DNA from: Neurospora tetrasperma FGSC 2508
Lineage: Eukaryota > Ascomycota > Sordariomycetes > Sordariales > Sordariaceae
Reading direction: 5' to 3'
Length of the DNA: 64,000 nt
NCBI RefSeq assembly: GCF_000213175.1
Contig: NW_009799101.1
Location: 4,398,940 to 4,462,939, forward strand
Shown here: piece after piece, positions 45,274 through 58,496 of the stretch
How the letters are laid out: every line of letters starts with the position of its first letter
Numbering within the stretch: the first letter of the stretch is position 1
Position numbers and translations under genes: made by a program
The notes under the pieces: generated by a model
Told to the model about the DNA's origin: nothing
The model's database searches: none
The model's input: only the letters and a program-made list of their open reading frames with translations

Positions 45274-48200
45274 ATTTGCCGAATTGATGATAATAATCAG
45301 GGACGAGTAATGGATGATGGATGATAGACGGAGCGCGGAACGGAAATATATACCGGGTAATTTTGAGTTTGGGTGTTTCTGGCGTCTGGTTGAGCGGCTT
45401 CATCGGCCTCACTTTTGGTCAAATTGAATGGCGACATGGGATACAACAATTGGACGGGACAAGGGTACTGGACGGCTTTTATGATGTCAAGTCAGGTTTC
45501 GTGAAGAAAAGAAAGGGCTGGATAGGATTATTCTGCTGATGATTAGCGACGATTGATTCGTTGCGTTCTCAATTCGAACGTCTAATTGATTTTGCGTTGT
45601 TCTCTCCATTTGTCGCGACGAAACTGAAATTTGTGGTGGTGGAATTGAGAAAGTGAGGGGGTTGCTCGGTGCTGGTGCCTGCCGATAAGGATGAGTGACG
45701 ATAAGCGGAACTCCGCTTTTCAATACAACTGTGTTACCGAAGCGCTTGGACCACACAGTATTTTTGGGCCACAGATAAGCTGGTATTGTGTTAAGTTTTG
45801 TAAGATACCCAAAGACTTCGGCAACACTGGACCCCACCCATTCACCAGATAGATCGTCATCAGGGAAAGAGCGTTGCGACGGGCATCTCACTCTTCGTAA
45901 CGGCGTGACTGACAACTTAACCAGCAACCATTGGGAATCGTGACGACTTCCCATCTGCCCGGTTTGAAGGACTTTGTTCGTGGTGTGATATTCTTCCGCT
46001 CCGACCGACGCACATTGGCAGACGGGAATTTTCCCATGCTCGGCAGCGGTCCGAACTCTCCTTCCGCCAACTGAACAAACAAACACGCGATTCCGGCACT
46101 CTCATCCAGACACATTCGACATTCAGTTCCGAGTCAACAGCCATCTGCTAGAGGCAAGTGTAGGTAGTAATTACCTGCCCGCTTTCTGTTCCTTGCTCCA
46201 ACATCCGCAAGCTTACTCACTGCATTGACAACCACAACAATAATGCAGCCGTTTTCAGCTTGCGACGCCAACCGAGGTGGAATACTGAAATCTGCCATGG
46301 GCTAACTCAATTCACACACACGCAGAATCAGAACAGTCCAGACCGCGGCGCAGTACCGCAGCCTGTTGCTACACACATTAACTGTTCATAATCTGTTGGC
46401 TGCCACCCACATTCACACCCAGACGAATATGGCGGGCAATAAAGACACACCGCGGCGTTCCCCATTGCGACGACTAGGCACTACTGCGACCATCCACTGT
46501 TGGCGGCTAACCCCGGTGGTGGCCATGCTCGGACCAAGCGAGTAAGCGCATTAGACGCGCTACTCGAAAAGGTCCCATGTCTCGGCTGCCTCTCTCAACC
46601 CTTTCAACGTCGTCGACTCGCATTCTGTCATTTCGGAGGCATTCGGCGATATCCCCGTCCACCATTGGGGTACGACCTCGACGGCGACGGCGTTCTGCAT
46701 ACACGTCCGGAAGAAGCTCAACCGTCTTGCATGGCAGCCAGACTTAGGACACCAGTCGAGACGAGACCATCTTTCGAGTTGGCGGCTACGGACCTGCGTT
46801 GCTGCAGGCTTGGGTGTTTCAACGTCCATCCTTCATATTCCAAATTGCTAGCCGGATTTTGACTGGTGGGCATAGCCGCCTGCCTCTTTCTAGTTCGTCA
46901 GCTCATCCACCTAACCCAAAGGGTGTACATTTGGTCTCTGTCATGGCATCCAAGAGGGAGTCCACGAGGAGGTCCGAAGGAACACGATGCTTCTGGAATG
47001 ACCAACATGAGCGGCCAGTCCCATCTCATTGACACCTGCCGTTCCGTACACCTCTTCTTTGAGCAGAGGCCGATGGGCAGTGGAGAGACATGCAGGGGGC
47101 TGGCCCTTGCTCCCTTCAGCCGTGGCATACGAAGCTCACACACAATCCACTACAGCATCTTCTTCACTTCGATCAAAACCTGACACTGACAAACACGCGT
47201 GTCATCACACCTCCCCTCTCCGCCGTAATGCTGCCTGGAACTTGGTCATGCGGCTTAGGAACTCACATCAAGGACCTTCCTGGACAAGGCTGGGCGATTG
47301 TGTCGTCGCCCGCATCATTCCATGCCTAGCCCAGCGACACACTTGGAACAGCCGATTAATACGCTCATCTGGGAGCCAAAGTCAGCCTTGCTGGCGTGTT
47401 TGTGTCATCATTATCGTCTTGTACGACAAGCCCATGCACCAGCCCAAAGTACCAGCAAAAGTGGCCAGAAACTGCCAAGATGGAGCTGTCAAAGATGGCA
47501 CTGGCAATTTCTTTTGCTTTCCAGAAAGGAACATGCTTTCGGGTCATTGAGCGCTTCGATTGGTATCCATTTTGCTGGTTCTGAAACGCGAACGGCACCG
47601 TTGCCAAACTCCTACATACGGCTTTCCCGGAGCACTCTTCCTTCTCCCACCGTCTGCCACAGCGCTTGGTCCATCAAGCGACTGGCACAAAATTGCCTTG
47701 GCAGACGCCGGTTTGGCAGACGCCCTTTTGTCACTGTCGTGGAACTAACATCCTGGAATAGAGGCTGAGGTGTAATCAGTGCTGAACAGCATCAAGACAG
47801 ACAGATACCGGATACCCTCATTACATCACCCAGTCATTCCTCGTCAAGTGACTCGATGATCAACATTCTAGATTGGTAAAGGGTGCGAAACCTGTCCCAA
47901 AGGGGAAAAGCTCAGCGCCCTCAGACCCTCACTGTGTCCTGAGGTCCTCCACGGTAGCCCCAGCCAAGTCCTCCTCCCACTTTTAGGGCTGGAACCAATC
48001 TAGCAGAGCATAGCCCCAGACCTTCCACTTTGCAAGCAAGGAGGCCGGGTCCTCGTCCAACGATGCAATGCCCCCGCGGCGCCAGCAATGGTTTGCTGCA
48101 CGTTTGCCCTGTGTGTACCTGCTTTTGCACTGAGATCAAATCGCACCTATTGCACTCATCAATTGTCTGCTCCAGCACTGTCCTCGAATCGGGCTCTGCT

Positions 48201-49876
48201 TTCACTCACGCTAATCACTTGCAGATGGCGGTGACATGCCGGTGGTTGCGGGGTACCGTAATGCGGTTTGTTGAGATGACTGGCCGCTCATCCAGGCTGC
48301 CGAATACCTGTGGCGCTTGATGCGACAGGGTCGTCCTCACCCCTGTCTGCCCTGTCACACCCTTGAGAAGAGTCCGACACATGCGGTACGTATAGGGCAA
48401 TGTGAAGGACTCGGGACACGAACGGTGGACTCCAGTGAGTCAGGACACCGAACGGAGAACCATGGTCTAAAAGTGCTGTCGTCAGAAGATCTCCGAAATC
48501 TGGAAGAAGGTCCTACCCGGTGATGAACTCCGTACTTAGTAGGTCTGCACTGTACTGCTTTTCCGGCTTTTGCATCCAGAGTGTGAAGTATCAACGAACT
48601 CGATGTTGGCGCAGCATGTCTCCCTGGCGACAGCCATTCCGGTGGTGAACTTCTGTCCTTCTTACCACCTCCTTCCGGCTTAAGCTTGATGAATCCTTCG
48701 CACAGCCAATGGGTTGCCTCTGAAGGGAATCCTGGTTTCATCAGTCGCCAATATTGACAAACATCTCCTTCACCACAATGATGGCAGGACGGTTGCGGGG
48801 AGGAGCGAGGGTGGTGTTGAGGGGTGGGCAACCAGGGGTCGTGATGGTGGGGAGTGAAGCCTGGAAAAAGTACAAGATGACAGGAAATCACAGGGCTTTA
48901 GGACGTCCTAGTCTGGGCTCCCTCTTGGCTCGTCATCCCTGCCCTTTCAACATCGCCAGTGTGGTGTAACTATTCCCGTGTCCACCCTTTTCCTGATGCG
49001 GTCATCGTTTATCTTCGATCCAACATTTCTTCCATATTCTGGGATTTCCACCGGCGCGGAGAACCCCGGAATAATCCCAGCAAAAAAAATGGGGAAGAGA
49101 AAAGGTGCATCGTACTAGAACGGCTGGTTACAAGAGTTACCACGATGTGGGTAGCTCAGCCCTTCTGGGCTCGGGCTGTGCTGTTGATGATTGGACAGGG
49201 GGTGATGCAGCTCGTACTACACACACCCCCCCAACCCTCCCCTTCCACCTCCACTTCGCAGAGAAGTGACTCTTTTGCCGACCGGCGGCCTGGAGGCAGT
49301 CGAGTTCGCCGGATTCTCATTGAAGCATGATCAGTTACTGCCTGGGGAGGGGTGTGGATCGAGGTGAACCTATGAGGCATCTCTTCGCTACACCCGCTAG
49401 TTCGTACGTGGGTCATGAACTGCCCCTGCGGACAGTGTGAGACTTTGCGTGGTCTGGCACACGCCCAGGCTGCCCACCTACACACCTACACCAAGTAGAA
49501 GCTGATGACACCTCTCGAGACTCCGGCTCACCTTTACTACACACCAAAGTCCATATAAGTTGCAGGCCGCCCGCCACTTGGCCCGACCTTGATCCTCACC
49601 TCCTCACCATCATCTTCATCGACAAGTCAGTCACAATCTGTTACCAACATCTCCAAACAGATTTACATATCAGGCCAAGGCCCGGTGATCCACACAACAA
49701 CTCAACACAACAACAACATCAACACTCCAGTGACCTCGCCGCATCAGACTCCGTCTCATCGACAAGTTGTCACCCACAAACCCAACCACGACCGTCGTTG
49801 CATGTTCCCATGTCTTTGAGATATCAGTACCCAAAGGACAACTTTAACTCGGACACGGCCGACTGACATCGACTTT
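45274..49876. other. Long stretch without a convincing gene
   Basis: 4.6 kb. Many overlapping frames on both strands, none above about 200 aa and none with a domain, signal peptide or consistent codon use. The last 400 bases before 49877 are C/A-rich and look like the leader of the next gene. It could hold untranslated transcript or a large regulatory region. Confidence 0.4.
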
Positions 49877-51319
49877 ATGGATCGGTATCCGGACGTACGA
49901 ATCGAGAACATAGTTTACGACCCCTCACATCATCACAAACACACTACATCATTGCCAACACCTCTTCCATCACCAGCCTTTGGCACCGAGTTTGAGCCTC
50001 ATCGTCGACACTCGCACTCACATTCCCACCGGGGACACCTTGCTCCTCCGTCTCCTACATCTCCAGCATTTTCAGAAACCTTCTTATCTGGTACCAAAAA
50101 CAACGACAAGATGTGCGTCAAGGATATCACCTACGACGCCTCCGCTCGGGTTGTCAACGAGACTGTTTTTGCCTGCAGGCCCGACGGATTGTGCGCTGTT
50201 CCTGAGATCAGGAAGCACTATCCGTCAAGCAGAAGCGAGCCCAGGTACGGCGGATACCTGCCTTCGCATCTGCCGCCCACACCTCGCGAATCCAAGGAGC
50301 CTTCGCCCATAGGCAAGCGGGACTCTGGTTACCTCCATGGAACTCGAGTCACCGACCCTGCGCGCTCCACCAAACACAACGACGACTACCCGAATTACAA
50401 GTATAGCAGCAGCCCAACTGACAGCAAGCACAAGTCGGATGTTTACACGCGTCCCTCCGTCGTGCTCACGCAGACCCTCGGCGTCCCTCATGAGGACAAG
50501 ACTCGTCGGCGCTCCCCCCACGATCGCGAACCCAGCCCTAAGCGCAGCCCTAGTATTCCCTACCGTGAGCACTCCAAGAGCGACCGCGGCTACGATGTTA
50601 TTGTGAGCAACCCCACTGACGAGGACCGTCGACGTCGTCGTGCTCACAAGCCGTCTGATGCCGTTTCCACCACGGCCACTACCGGCATCCCTACCTCCTC
50701 TCGCCCTCCCCTCTCCAGCCACAACCCCGGCCGCTACGGATCCAGCCCCAACGGCCCCAGCGGCATGGAGTCACTCCGCCGGAGGAACAGCGTATCTTCT
50801 CGTAACGATGATGCCGGCCGTACACCTCGCCCAAGAACCGTTTCGGGCGGATCTCGGTCTCGCGCCTCGTCCGTCGGCGTCCGCTTTGCTGATGAAGTCG
50901 AGTCCAAGATCAAGCAGCAGAACGCCGAGATCGCCAGCCGCTCCAACAAGCCGACCACAGAGCAGGGCACCAACCAGCCTGAGCTCAAGGGCATTCTCAA
51001 GAAGCCTGCTGGTGCCCGCGAGGAGAGCAAGGACCGTAGCAAGGAACGCAACAACAAGGGAAAGGGAGCAGAGGTGGACATGACTGTCGAGGAGTTGAGG
51101 AGGTCAGTAGAGAGCTTGGGGCTCAGGGGATCCCCCACTCGGGACAGGGAGAGGGAGAGCAACGTCTCTTCGTCTCTCACCGGGACTGCAGTGGAAGGCA
51201 TCGATTACGATCGGTTGAGGAGCAGGTTTGAGAGGGATAATGGTGGAAGCACTGCACGGCACGGAAGGGAGAGGGGTCCCAAGGTGTGGGAAGGGGACCG
51301 CTACAGCTATTATCATTGA
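49877..51319 (+). CDS. Disordered 480-aa protein of unknown function
   Basis: An intronless frame starts at ATG 49877 (MDRYPDVRIENIVYDP). Codon use is strongly C-biased, like the housekeeping genes, so it is probably well expressed. The short ordered pieces are the N-terminus and MCVKDITYDASARVVNETVF (about 79-98), which echo each other (NIVYDP and DITYDA). The rest is polar and basic: a His-rich stretch at about 18-52, Arg/Ser/Pro-rich sequence with SPKRSPS-like phosphosites, then SVGVRFADEVESKIKQQNAEI and ELKGILKKP near 375. The C-terminus has repeated Arg/Glu runs (TRDRERES). No signal peptide or membrane segment. A cytosolic or nuclear scaffold is conceivable; I do not recognise the family. 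Confidence 0.75.
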   Translation: MDRYPDVRIENIVYDPSHHHKHTTSLPTPLPSPAFGTEFEPHRRHSHSHSHRGHLAPPSPTSPAFSETFLSGTKNNDKMCVKDITYDASARVVNETVFACRPDGLCAVPEIRKHYPSSRSEPRYGGYLPSHLPPTPRESKEPSPIGKRDSGYLHGTRVTDPARSTKHNDDYPNYKYSSSPTDSKHKSDVYTRPSVVLTQTLGVPHEDKTRRRSPHDREPSPKRSPSIPYREHSKSDRGYDVIVSNPTDEDRRRRRAHKPSDAVSTTATTGIPTSSRPPLSSHNPGRYGSSPNGPSGMESLRRRNSVSSRNDDAGRTPRPRTVSGGSRSRASSVGVRFADEVESKIKQQNAEIASRSNKPTTEQGTNQPELKGILKKPAGAREESKDRSKERNNKGKGAEVDMTVEELRRSVESLGLRGSPTRDRERESNVSSSLTGTAVEGIDYDRLRSRFERDNGGSTARHGRERGPKVWEGDRYSYYH

Positions 51320-54300
51320 GTGGTCATGGAGGAGCTTGGTAGAAGCTAGGGAAGAGCATCCACGATGAACGGAAATATGGAAATCGACAAAACATAATCT
51401 TCGACGGCGCGATCGAAAGGTCGTGCCAGTGTATCATTCGGAAGATTTCACATTGTGGGCTTTACACCGCGATTCAGTCTTGGTTTTTTCTTACAACGAT
51501 CATACTTTACTTGGAATTTTTTTCTTTTGTCAGCGATACCTTACGATAGTTAACATACATGACCTTTGCTCATATACACCAATTTGTTTCCATTTTTTTT
51601 TGCACCAACGCTGTGATTTTCTGATCATCTATAATCCAATTTCTCTCTCCCTTTAGCAATCCAAGTTCGTACAACAGTTTTTCACGTGCACATCCAAAAA
51701 TGATACCATTCCCATCTTCACCTCCAACCCCAACCCAACCCTCACTTTACATGTACCTCCCACTACAACGCCGCGCTTACGCTCTGCATCGCTCCGCATG
51801 CATAAGTAGCCCCCACCTGCCCTGTGAGGGCTCCTACTCTGCCACTTACCAACCTCTTGGGGTCAATTGCGGCGTCGAAAAAGTACCATACAGTGAGTTC
51901 ACTCCTATTGACGTTGCGACTTGGCGATGTAGCATCACGACCCTCCATGCATTTTACCTCTACACTACGTGCACCAGTCGAATAGTCGCAAAGCAAATGG
52001 TCAGCGGGTTCGACTTGTCTTATGGATGCTTGGCATTTCAGGCACCGCCGCACCGTCGCACCGCTGTACATACCGCTGTACCGCCGCCTGCCAGCCAGCG
52101 GAGTGATTGATGGGATGCGAGTTGATGCGTGCAAAGGGAAGTTTTTTGAACACGGTTATTTAGGTCGTAATGACTGACGATCTTTAAGGGTCGTACGTAT
52201 CCCGGTTTTCACTTTAAGTTTATATGTACAATGACGAGAAGCACCGTATCATACCGTGGCAGTGTACCGTGGTAGTCTAGCGTTGTCTTCGCTTCGGCTC
52301 AATCCCCGTCTCGTTGAACTTTAATAGAACAGGGACAGATGGCATCATACCCTACCAACAACACGAAAAGATCATCATAAATGACCTGTATATATCACGA
52401 GATTCGGTCCCCGTTTCTTGGTTGTAGACTCCTACTAGTGGCGAATTCAAGCCTCGTGTCGAAACTGCGAAAAAAAAAAAAGGGGGTCTTGGATGATGTG
52501 CATCTTCATCTTTACCTTATCGTCATCGCCTCACTGCTTTTCTTGCTTGGATCTTGTTTTGTTTGCACTTCTAGGCGGGCGCGGGCAGACGGGCCTTCGG
52601 GTATAGCCGATTTGCCCTACTTGTAGCGAATGATCGGGCCAACTGGCCGAGAGATCGAATCGCGGCGAACATCGTGCGCCATACATGAGATCCCATGAAC
52701 CTACCTACATAGTAAGAACTACCAAACAATGACCATTGATGTTATGTTGCCTGCGCATTCCTTGAGCACCTTGAGCAATGACGACATTGGCCCACGCGGT
52801 GGCAGACGGACTGCCCTCACGGAGTGGACCGAGGAGGAGAAAGCGGAGGAGATCGCCGTCGGAGTTTTGCCCGCGTGGGTTGTCCACTGGTAGGTCCCTG
52901 TGTACAAGTACTGTAGCAAGCTCCACTGTAACAGTAACAGATTTTGGTGAGAATTACACAAAAATCTGTTAGAGTATGTACACCCCTCCATTCGAGACAC
53001 CCCAGCAGGACCCTGCAAGCACCAGCAAGCACCAGCAAGAAGCACCGCCCAGGCACCCGCGTCTGCGCCTGCTTCCAGCAAGGACCCTGCCAATCCTGCA
53101 CGCCCTGTAATCCACGGTCCCTGCTTTCTGAGACTTCAAGGACCCTGTTTTTCTTGCAGCGTCTGGGCTGCAAGCACTGCCGCCTACGCTAGCTAGGTAG
53201 CGAGCCAGGACAGGGAGGTGCCAGGTCAAGTCCAATGACTTACACGCTCTACACTAGGTCGCCGCATTTCCTTTTTCGGACGAGCCACTCCTCTCGTTAT
53301 GGTCATTCCACTTGCTATGTAGGTTGGTACGGTCATCGGTCGCCCGACAAAGACAAGGTGAGAAACCTCTCGCATACCTACCTCTAGGTAGCCACATTCA
53401 AGAAGAACCAGCCGAAACGAAAGGCCGAGGGTTAGTCACCTGCGGAGAGAGACAGACAGACAAGATTACTATCGGCGCCGATGCGGCGCGGATGCAAGTT
53501 CGTAAATCCAAGTGTCGGCGGGGTGTCTGTCGGGCGGCGCAGGCAGCAGCAGTTTGGGTTTGGTTTGGGACCATGCGTGGGTGGAGTTGGGGGCCGTTTT
53601 GAACGGTTTTGTGTCAAATCCTACCTATTATCCTGCGAATACTTACAAGTGGATGCCATCAACCGTAGTGATGGTGGTGATGTGGTGCTGGTTCAGCTGC
53701 TGGAGGCCGCTTTCCAGCCTGGCTTCTAGGGAAATTACATGCCTCGCTGTGTTGTAAAGAACGGTTCGGTTTCGGTTTCGAGAGGTTGGCATGATCACGA
53801 AATGAAACGAAACAACCACGTGTCCTGCTCTTTCGTGGCACCTTGTTCCAGGAAAAAAAGGAAGACGCGGAATCGTATAATGCTATTGTTTTAACATTGT
53901 GTGTCGAGAGGGGAGGAAGGACTGCAGTCACCACACAGGCCTGTATTCAACTGATGCTACTACTCTTTTCTGCTAGGGGTCAAATAGTGACCTACCCTAG
54001 GTACATAATGAACGGACATCGCGACGTAAGGAAAAGGACCAGAGTTTGAAGGAAGAGATGCACGGGAAGAATTACGACATAGAAGGTATTCTATCACAGG
54101 AAAACCGACAGTCCATATACTGGTAGGAAAGGTAGCCATCAAGCAAAGAATCTGGCATTACAGGTGAGTAAACTCCTACTGAACCGGGTCCTTGGTGCCT
54201 TTAATGTTCGCTGTCCTTGTAATGTATGCTGAAACCCCAGAGCAGCACCCAAGCAATCTTCTAGGCAACCTTGTCCTTCACCTCCCGCTTCTCAAAGGTC

Positions 54301-56294
54301 CTTTGCATAGCACTCGTCTGGATCCCAAATGGACAATCTCATCGAACCCTCTGGCCCATTCGGCTGGAAAGGCAGAGTATCTACCCGGCAACAACTAGCC
54401 TCGTCCAGGTCAATGGTCGACCGCCCACACGAACACGCAATCCACCTTCCAACCGCAACTCCCAGTACGACATGACCAGAGTGAGACTGAGAATGATCGT
54501 CAGCCGTACCGTAGCGACCAACGTCACTTGCTGAACAAGATTGTGCACCCAGCCACCAAGCCTTGTGGCCATGGTACACCGGACTCACCGTCCATATGAG
54601 TACAAACTGGAGCCAAGGCTATCACGAGTCACGGATCTCGAGTCACGGCGCTCACCGCGAGGTCGTGAACGTGGCTGAGTGACGGATGACGAGACGAGAC
54701 GAGGCGAGGCTAATGGTGACGAAGTGAGACTCGGAGATACCCTACCCTAGTGGCTTGTTCGAAAGGTATCGGTGTGTCCAGGCGAGAAAACAGGGGGTTG
54801 CCGAGGTGAGCAGAGAGGTGAGCAGAAAAGATGATGATGGTCGCGATGGTGTCCTGAGGATGACCACTGCGTAAGCGTAGGACTGTCCCTTGCAGTCTGC
54901 AGATCGCAGCCGAACTGAAAGTGGAGCGTAAGCGACTTGTGGAGGTAAGATGTTCCTGCGCCGCACATGCGCTTATTTCTCCCCTTTTTGTCCGATCTTT
55001 TGTCCACCGCCTTTGACGAACTGGTGAGTTCAATTAGTGCCTGTGTCTTTCAGCTTGGTCGTGTCGCCGCGTGATGGAGGACAAGGTGTGAGTCCTACGG
55101 AGGACGCGAGGGTTTGTCGTTGTGCCCTTGACTTTGCCGAGACCTGGATAGACTTGACCCTCACCCAGCACACAAGCCGGTGATCCCCGTCCATTCTCAG
55201 GGATATTCAAGTAGGGACAAGGATCCGATTTCGCTGCCTGGTACTCACAATGAAGCCGATGTTGGATTAGGCGTCCGAGTTCTTCGGCATCGAATGAAGG
55301 ACAGAAGCGAAGAAGCGAAGACGACGGAGAAACTGAGAAGATATCGAATAGAAGACATGTCTTTTTCATCCCTTGATACGGATCGTGACAGCCAGACCAC
55401 ATCCGGAAAGAACTGAAATACTTGATGGAGCGACAGAGAAATATTGAACACCTGACGATAAGAACTTTGCAACGCCAAGTCCCGTGGTAGATAGGTAGAG
55501 GTAGAGGCGTCCACCGTATCAACGGCTCAGTGTCTCACCTGCATACACCTTCTTCACACCTTGCTTGCTTCTGGCTGCAGACTGTATAGAGCTGGCGTAT
55601 GTCGGAACTGCCACACCTGCATTCGTCGAACGCATTCGGCCATGAGTGACAACGGACGGCATCCGACATGAACACACCAAACACCAACTTTGTATCGCCC
55701 TTGTAGTCTTGTGTGCTAGTATGTGGTTGCGCGCAGTGTAAGAGGGTTGGGTAAAGTGTGCGACTGTCACCGTCAGTGTCACCGCGCAGATGCGAGCGGG
55801 AGCCACAAGGGAAGGACACTAGGCAAGGCTGGCTGAAGGCAGCCCATGTCATACACCATCTTTTTCCTTCAGATCGATAGTGGTGGTGTGGTGGTGTGGT
55901 GGTGGTGGTGGTGGTGGTGGTGGTGGTGGTGGTGGTGTGAAGAGACAGTGCGAAGAAGACGCTCGGCTGATGGTGATGGTGGTGGCGTGGACGGATCGTG
56001 TGGTACTAGTGTGGGTATAATGATGACATGAAATGTGTGGTGTTGTGCAGCCCACGTGAGCGCCGCAGCGTGTGTCAATCCAGGCCAATTTCTCAACAGA
56101 AAGAAGAGTTTTTGTCTCGGAATGGTGGCTTTTTTTCGGCGCCGGTGATGTCTTGTCCGTCATGTTCCTTCCCGACTCGACTGAGCGATTGCGATCTGTG
56201 TGTTTGTCGGTCTGCGGCAGAAACGCTCAACGGCCGACGCCGCAATCCCGACGATCTGGAACAGGAATGAGGCACCATCGTATTGTGTGTCCCA
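51320..56294. other. Long stretch without a convincing gene
   Basis: 5 kb between a plus-strand 3' end and a minus-strand 3' end. Short frames only. It contains CAGCAAGCAC-type repeats near 53018-53040, three copies of AGGACCCTG between about 53005 and 53150, and a GGT microsatellite at 55880-55937. Nothing suggests a protein-coding gene. Confidence 0.4.
55880..55937. repeat. (GGT)n microsatellite
   Basis: A run of GGT/GTG triplets with two early interruptions, then about 12 perfect units, all intergenic. Overlapping poly-His or poly-Trp frames here are artefacts of the repeat. Confidence 0.9.
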
Positions 56295-58135
56295 TCAGAT
56301 TCCGTTCTGCGACTCGGGCTGAGGTTGCGGCGGCGGAGTGTCCATTTGCACTCCCGGTCCCAAACCGAAATCCGCTTGCACCGGTTCCGGAGCTGGAGCA
56401 GCCGCGGGGAAATTGGCCGGAAAATCAGCTGGAATCTCCGGTGGAATGTCCTGAGCCGGGAACCCATCAGACCCCGGAGGAGCGTTCTCCCCTTGCTCGA
56501 CTTGCTTCTCACCACCACCGAACACCGAGACCGTCGTCGCCTGCTCTTTCACATCGCCCACAACCTCGGAGCAAATCCCGATCCCCTTGACCAACTCCCC
56601 AGCCAACACATCAATCCCTCCACTCTCCTTATCCTCAATGCCAAACCCGATAATCAGAACATCATCCAGATACCCATGATACCCCGGCCCTTGTTGGTCT
56701 CCGTGATAATCACGCCAATTGACACTGGTCACATAAAACATGTCCGTTCTCTCCTGTCCCTCCTCTCCTTTCTCTCTCTTTCGCCCCTCGATCCACAGCG
56801 GCTTCCGCGACACCCCAAACACTTCAAACCCCGGCGCTTTTTGGGAAAACAACACCACATACGGCTCATATTCCGAATGAAAGTGGTAAAACGTCTTGTA
56901 CTGGATCATGGTCAAGATGTAGGTATTCTCCTCCGTCACCACGCATGTTGGCTCGGAGCGATTACACAGGGTGAGTCGGAGGCTGTTGGTCGATTGGTGG
57001 ATTGACACTGGTTCTCCGGATGGTAAGGGAGGCAAGAAGTGAGAAAGACATTTCTCGTCGGAGTGAGCTGACATGAAAGAAGAGGGAATGGCAGTGGCGG
57101 ACCCGTCATCGTGCAAGAGGGCGAAGGAGCGGTGCGGGTAAAAGTCGTAATGGATGTATGTCTGGAGTTGCTGTTGATCTTGGGGTTTGTGGTGGGATGA
57201 GTCTAGGGAGGAGTCGGAGGAGCCAGAGTCGAGGGGAAGGGGAGGAGCCCAAAACACAAACCAGTTTTTTTCCACCTCGCTCCATCCTGGCGCAATCTTT
57301 GGCTTCCCCTCAAGACCCGTATCCTCACCGGCAACGCCCGCCGCCCTCAACTCCTCATTACCCTTTTGATCCCCCTTTCCTTTTCCATCACCACCGCCAT
57401 CCCCCATTCCCAGAGGTAGATTACTAGGCCGCTGCAACTCCCCCGCAACCCGCCACCCCTCCCCCGCTCCAAACGCCTCCACTTGCACCCCCCACCACTC
57501 CACCACCACCCGGAAATCCTGCATCCACATCCCAAAGCATGTAAACTGCGAATTGCTTCCGAAAATCGTATACGGCTTGCCGTCCCCTCCGTAAAACACT
57601 CGAGCATCATGCGGACCGACATTAAACGTCAAGACTCCCAAGAGGGGTCCGACGCAGTTGTTCCCTGGTGTTGCGGATATCAGGAGGGGGTAGGGCGGGT
57701 GCTCCGGTAGACATCGGAGGATTTTTGACTTTTCCTTTTGCTTATTCTCTTGAGACGCTGGATGTTTTGATTGGGATTGGGATTGGGAAGTGGTAGTGGA
57801 AGTGAAAAGGGTGATATCAACAAAAGAAGCAAGACAGTGGACTTCTGACGAGGTAGTTACGTGCTGAAACTTGTGTGGTGGTGGTGGTTTCTTGCTTTTA
57901 GCAGAGCCGGCAGGGGATGATGGATCGCGAGGAAGCGGGTCTTGCCACTTTTGCGCGACGACGATGAAGATGCCTGGCCGGGTTGGGTGGGGGATGATGT
58001 TGGGATTGAAAGCGGGTGTGATGTGCTCGTCATCAGAGGAGGAAGAAGACATGGAAGCGAATTGGATGCGGAAGTAGGCGCCGTTGGGGGTGGAGACTGA
58101 GTAGATTGTTTGATGGCTGTGGTGCGTGTTCAAGT

Positions 58136-58181
<46 letters not shown>

Positions 58182-58496
58182 GGCGATACTGTCGCCGTTT
58201 GAAGCTCCCGACGTGGAGGAAGATGAGGATTTGGCGGTGCCATCTTTGGATGATGATGAAGAAGAAGAATTGCTGCCGCCGCCGTGGTAGGGTACTTGGT
58301 TTCTTGATGATGATGATGATGAGGAGCCGCTTATGCCGTCGGAACCACCAAAAGTGTCGCCGAGGAGGGAGGTTAGGATTTTGGTCCCGCTCACCCCGGC
58401 TAGAGAAGGGAACGCCCAGATGATGCGGGTGATGGAGATGAGGCAAAGAAAGGAACCGATGATGAGGCAGAGACGTCTGAGGTCCCTGACGATCAT
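56295..58496 (-). CDS. Type II membrane protein, 733 aa, Ser/Thr homopolymer runs
   Basis: An open frame starts at the first ATG (58496-58494, MIVRDLRRLCLIIGSFLCLI); the frame upstream begins on TTG. Residues about 9-28 are a signal anchor, so the large C-terminal part lies in the Golgi lumen or outside. A stem follows with poly-Ser blocks and a run of 14 Thr. The folded part begins near VSTPNGAYFRIQFASM and NPNIIPHPTRPGIFIVVAQKW, then GPHDARVFYGGDGKPYTIFG, NSQFTCFGMWMQDFR and VLLFSQKAPGFEVFG. The GPHDARVF string and surroundings recall beta-propeller glycosidases or phosphorylases and some fungal mannosyltransferases, but this is a weak likeness. The C-terminus is Pro/Ala/Asp-rich. A Golgi glycan-handling protein is my best guess. 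Confidence 0.72.
58137..58180. repeat. (CGT)n microsatellite encoding the Thr run
   Basis: About 44 bases of CGT/GTC repeat inside the 733-aa gene; on the coding strand they read ACG, giving 14 consecutive threonines. Trinucleotide slippage would change the run length without breaking the frame. Confidence 0.9.

Noticed and set aside
46500-47768. Several 100-170-aa frames on both strands
   Set aside because: They overlap one another, have no domain and no codon preference, and none continues across plausible splice sites.
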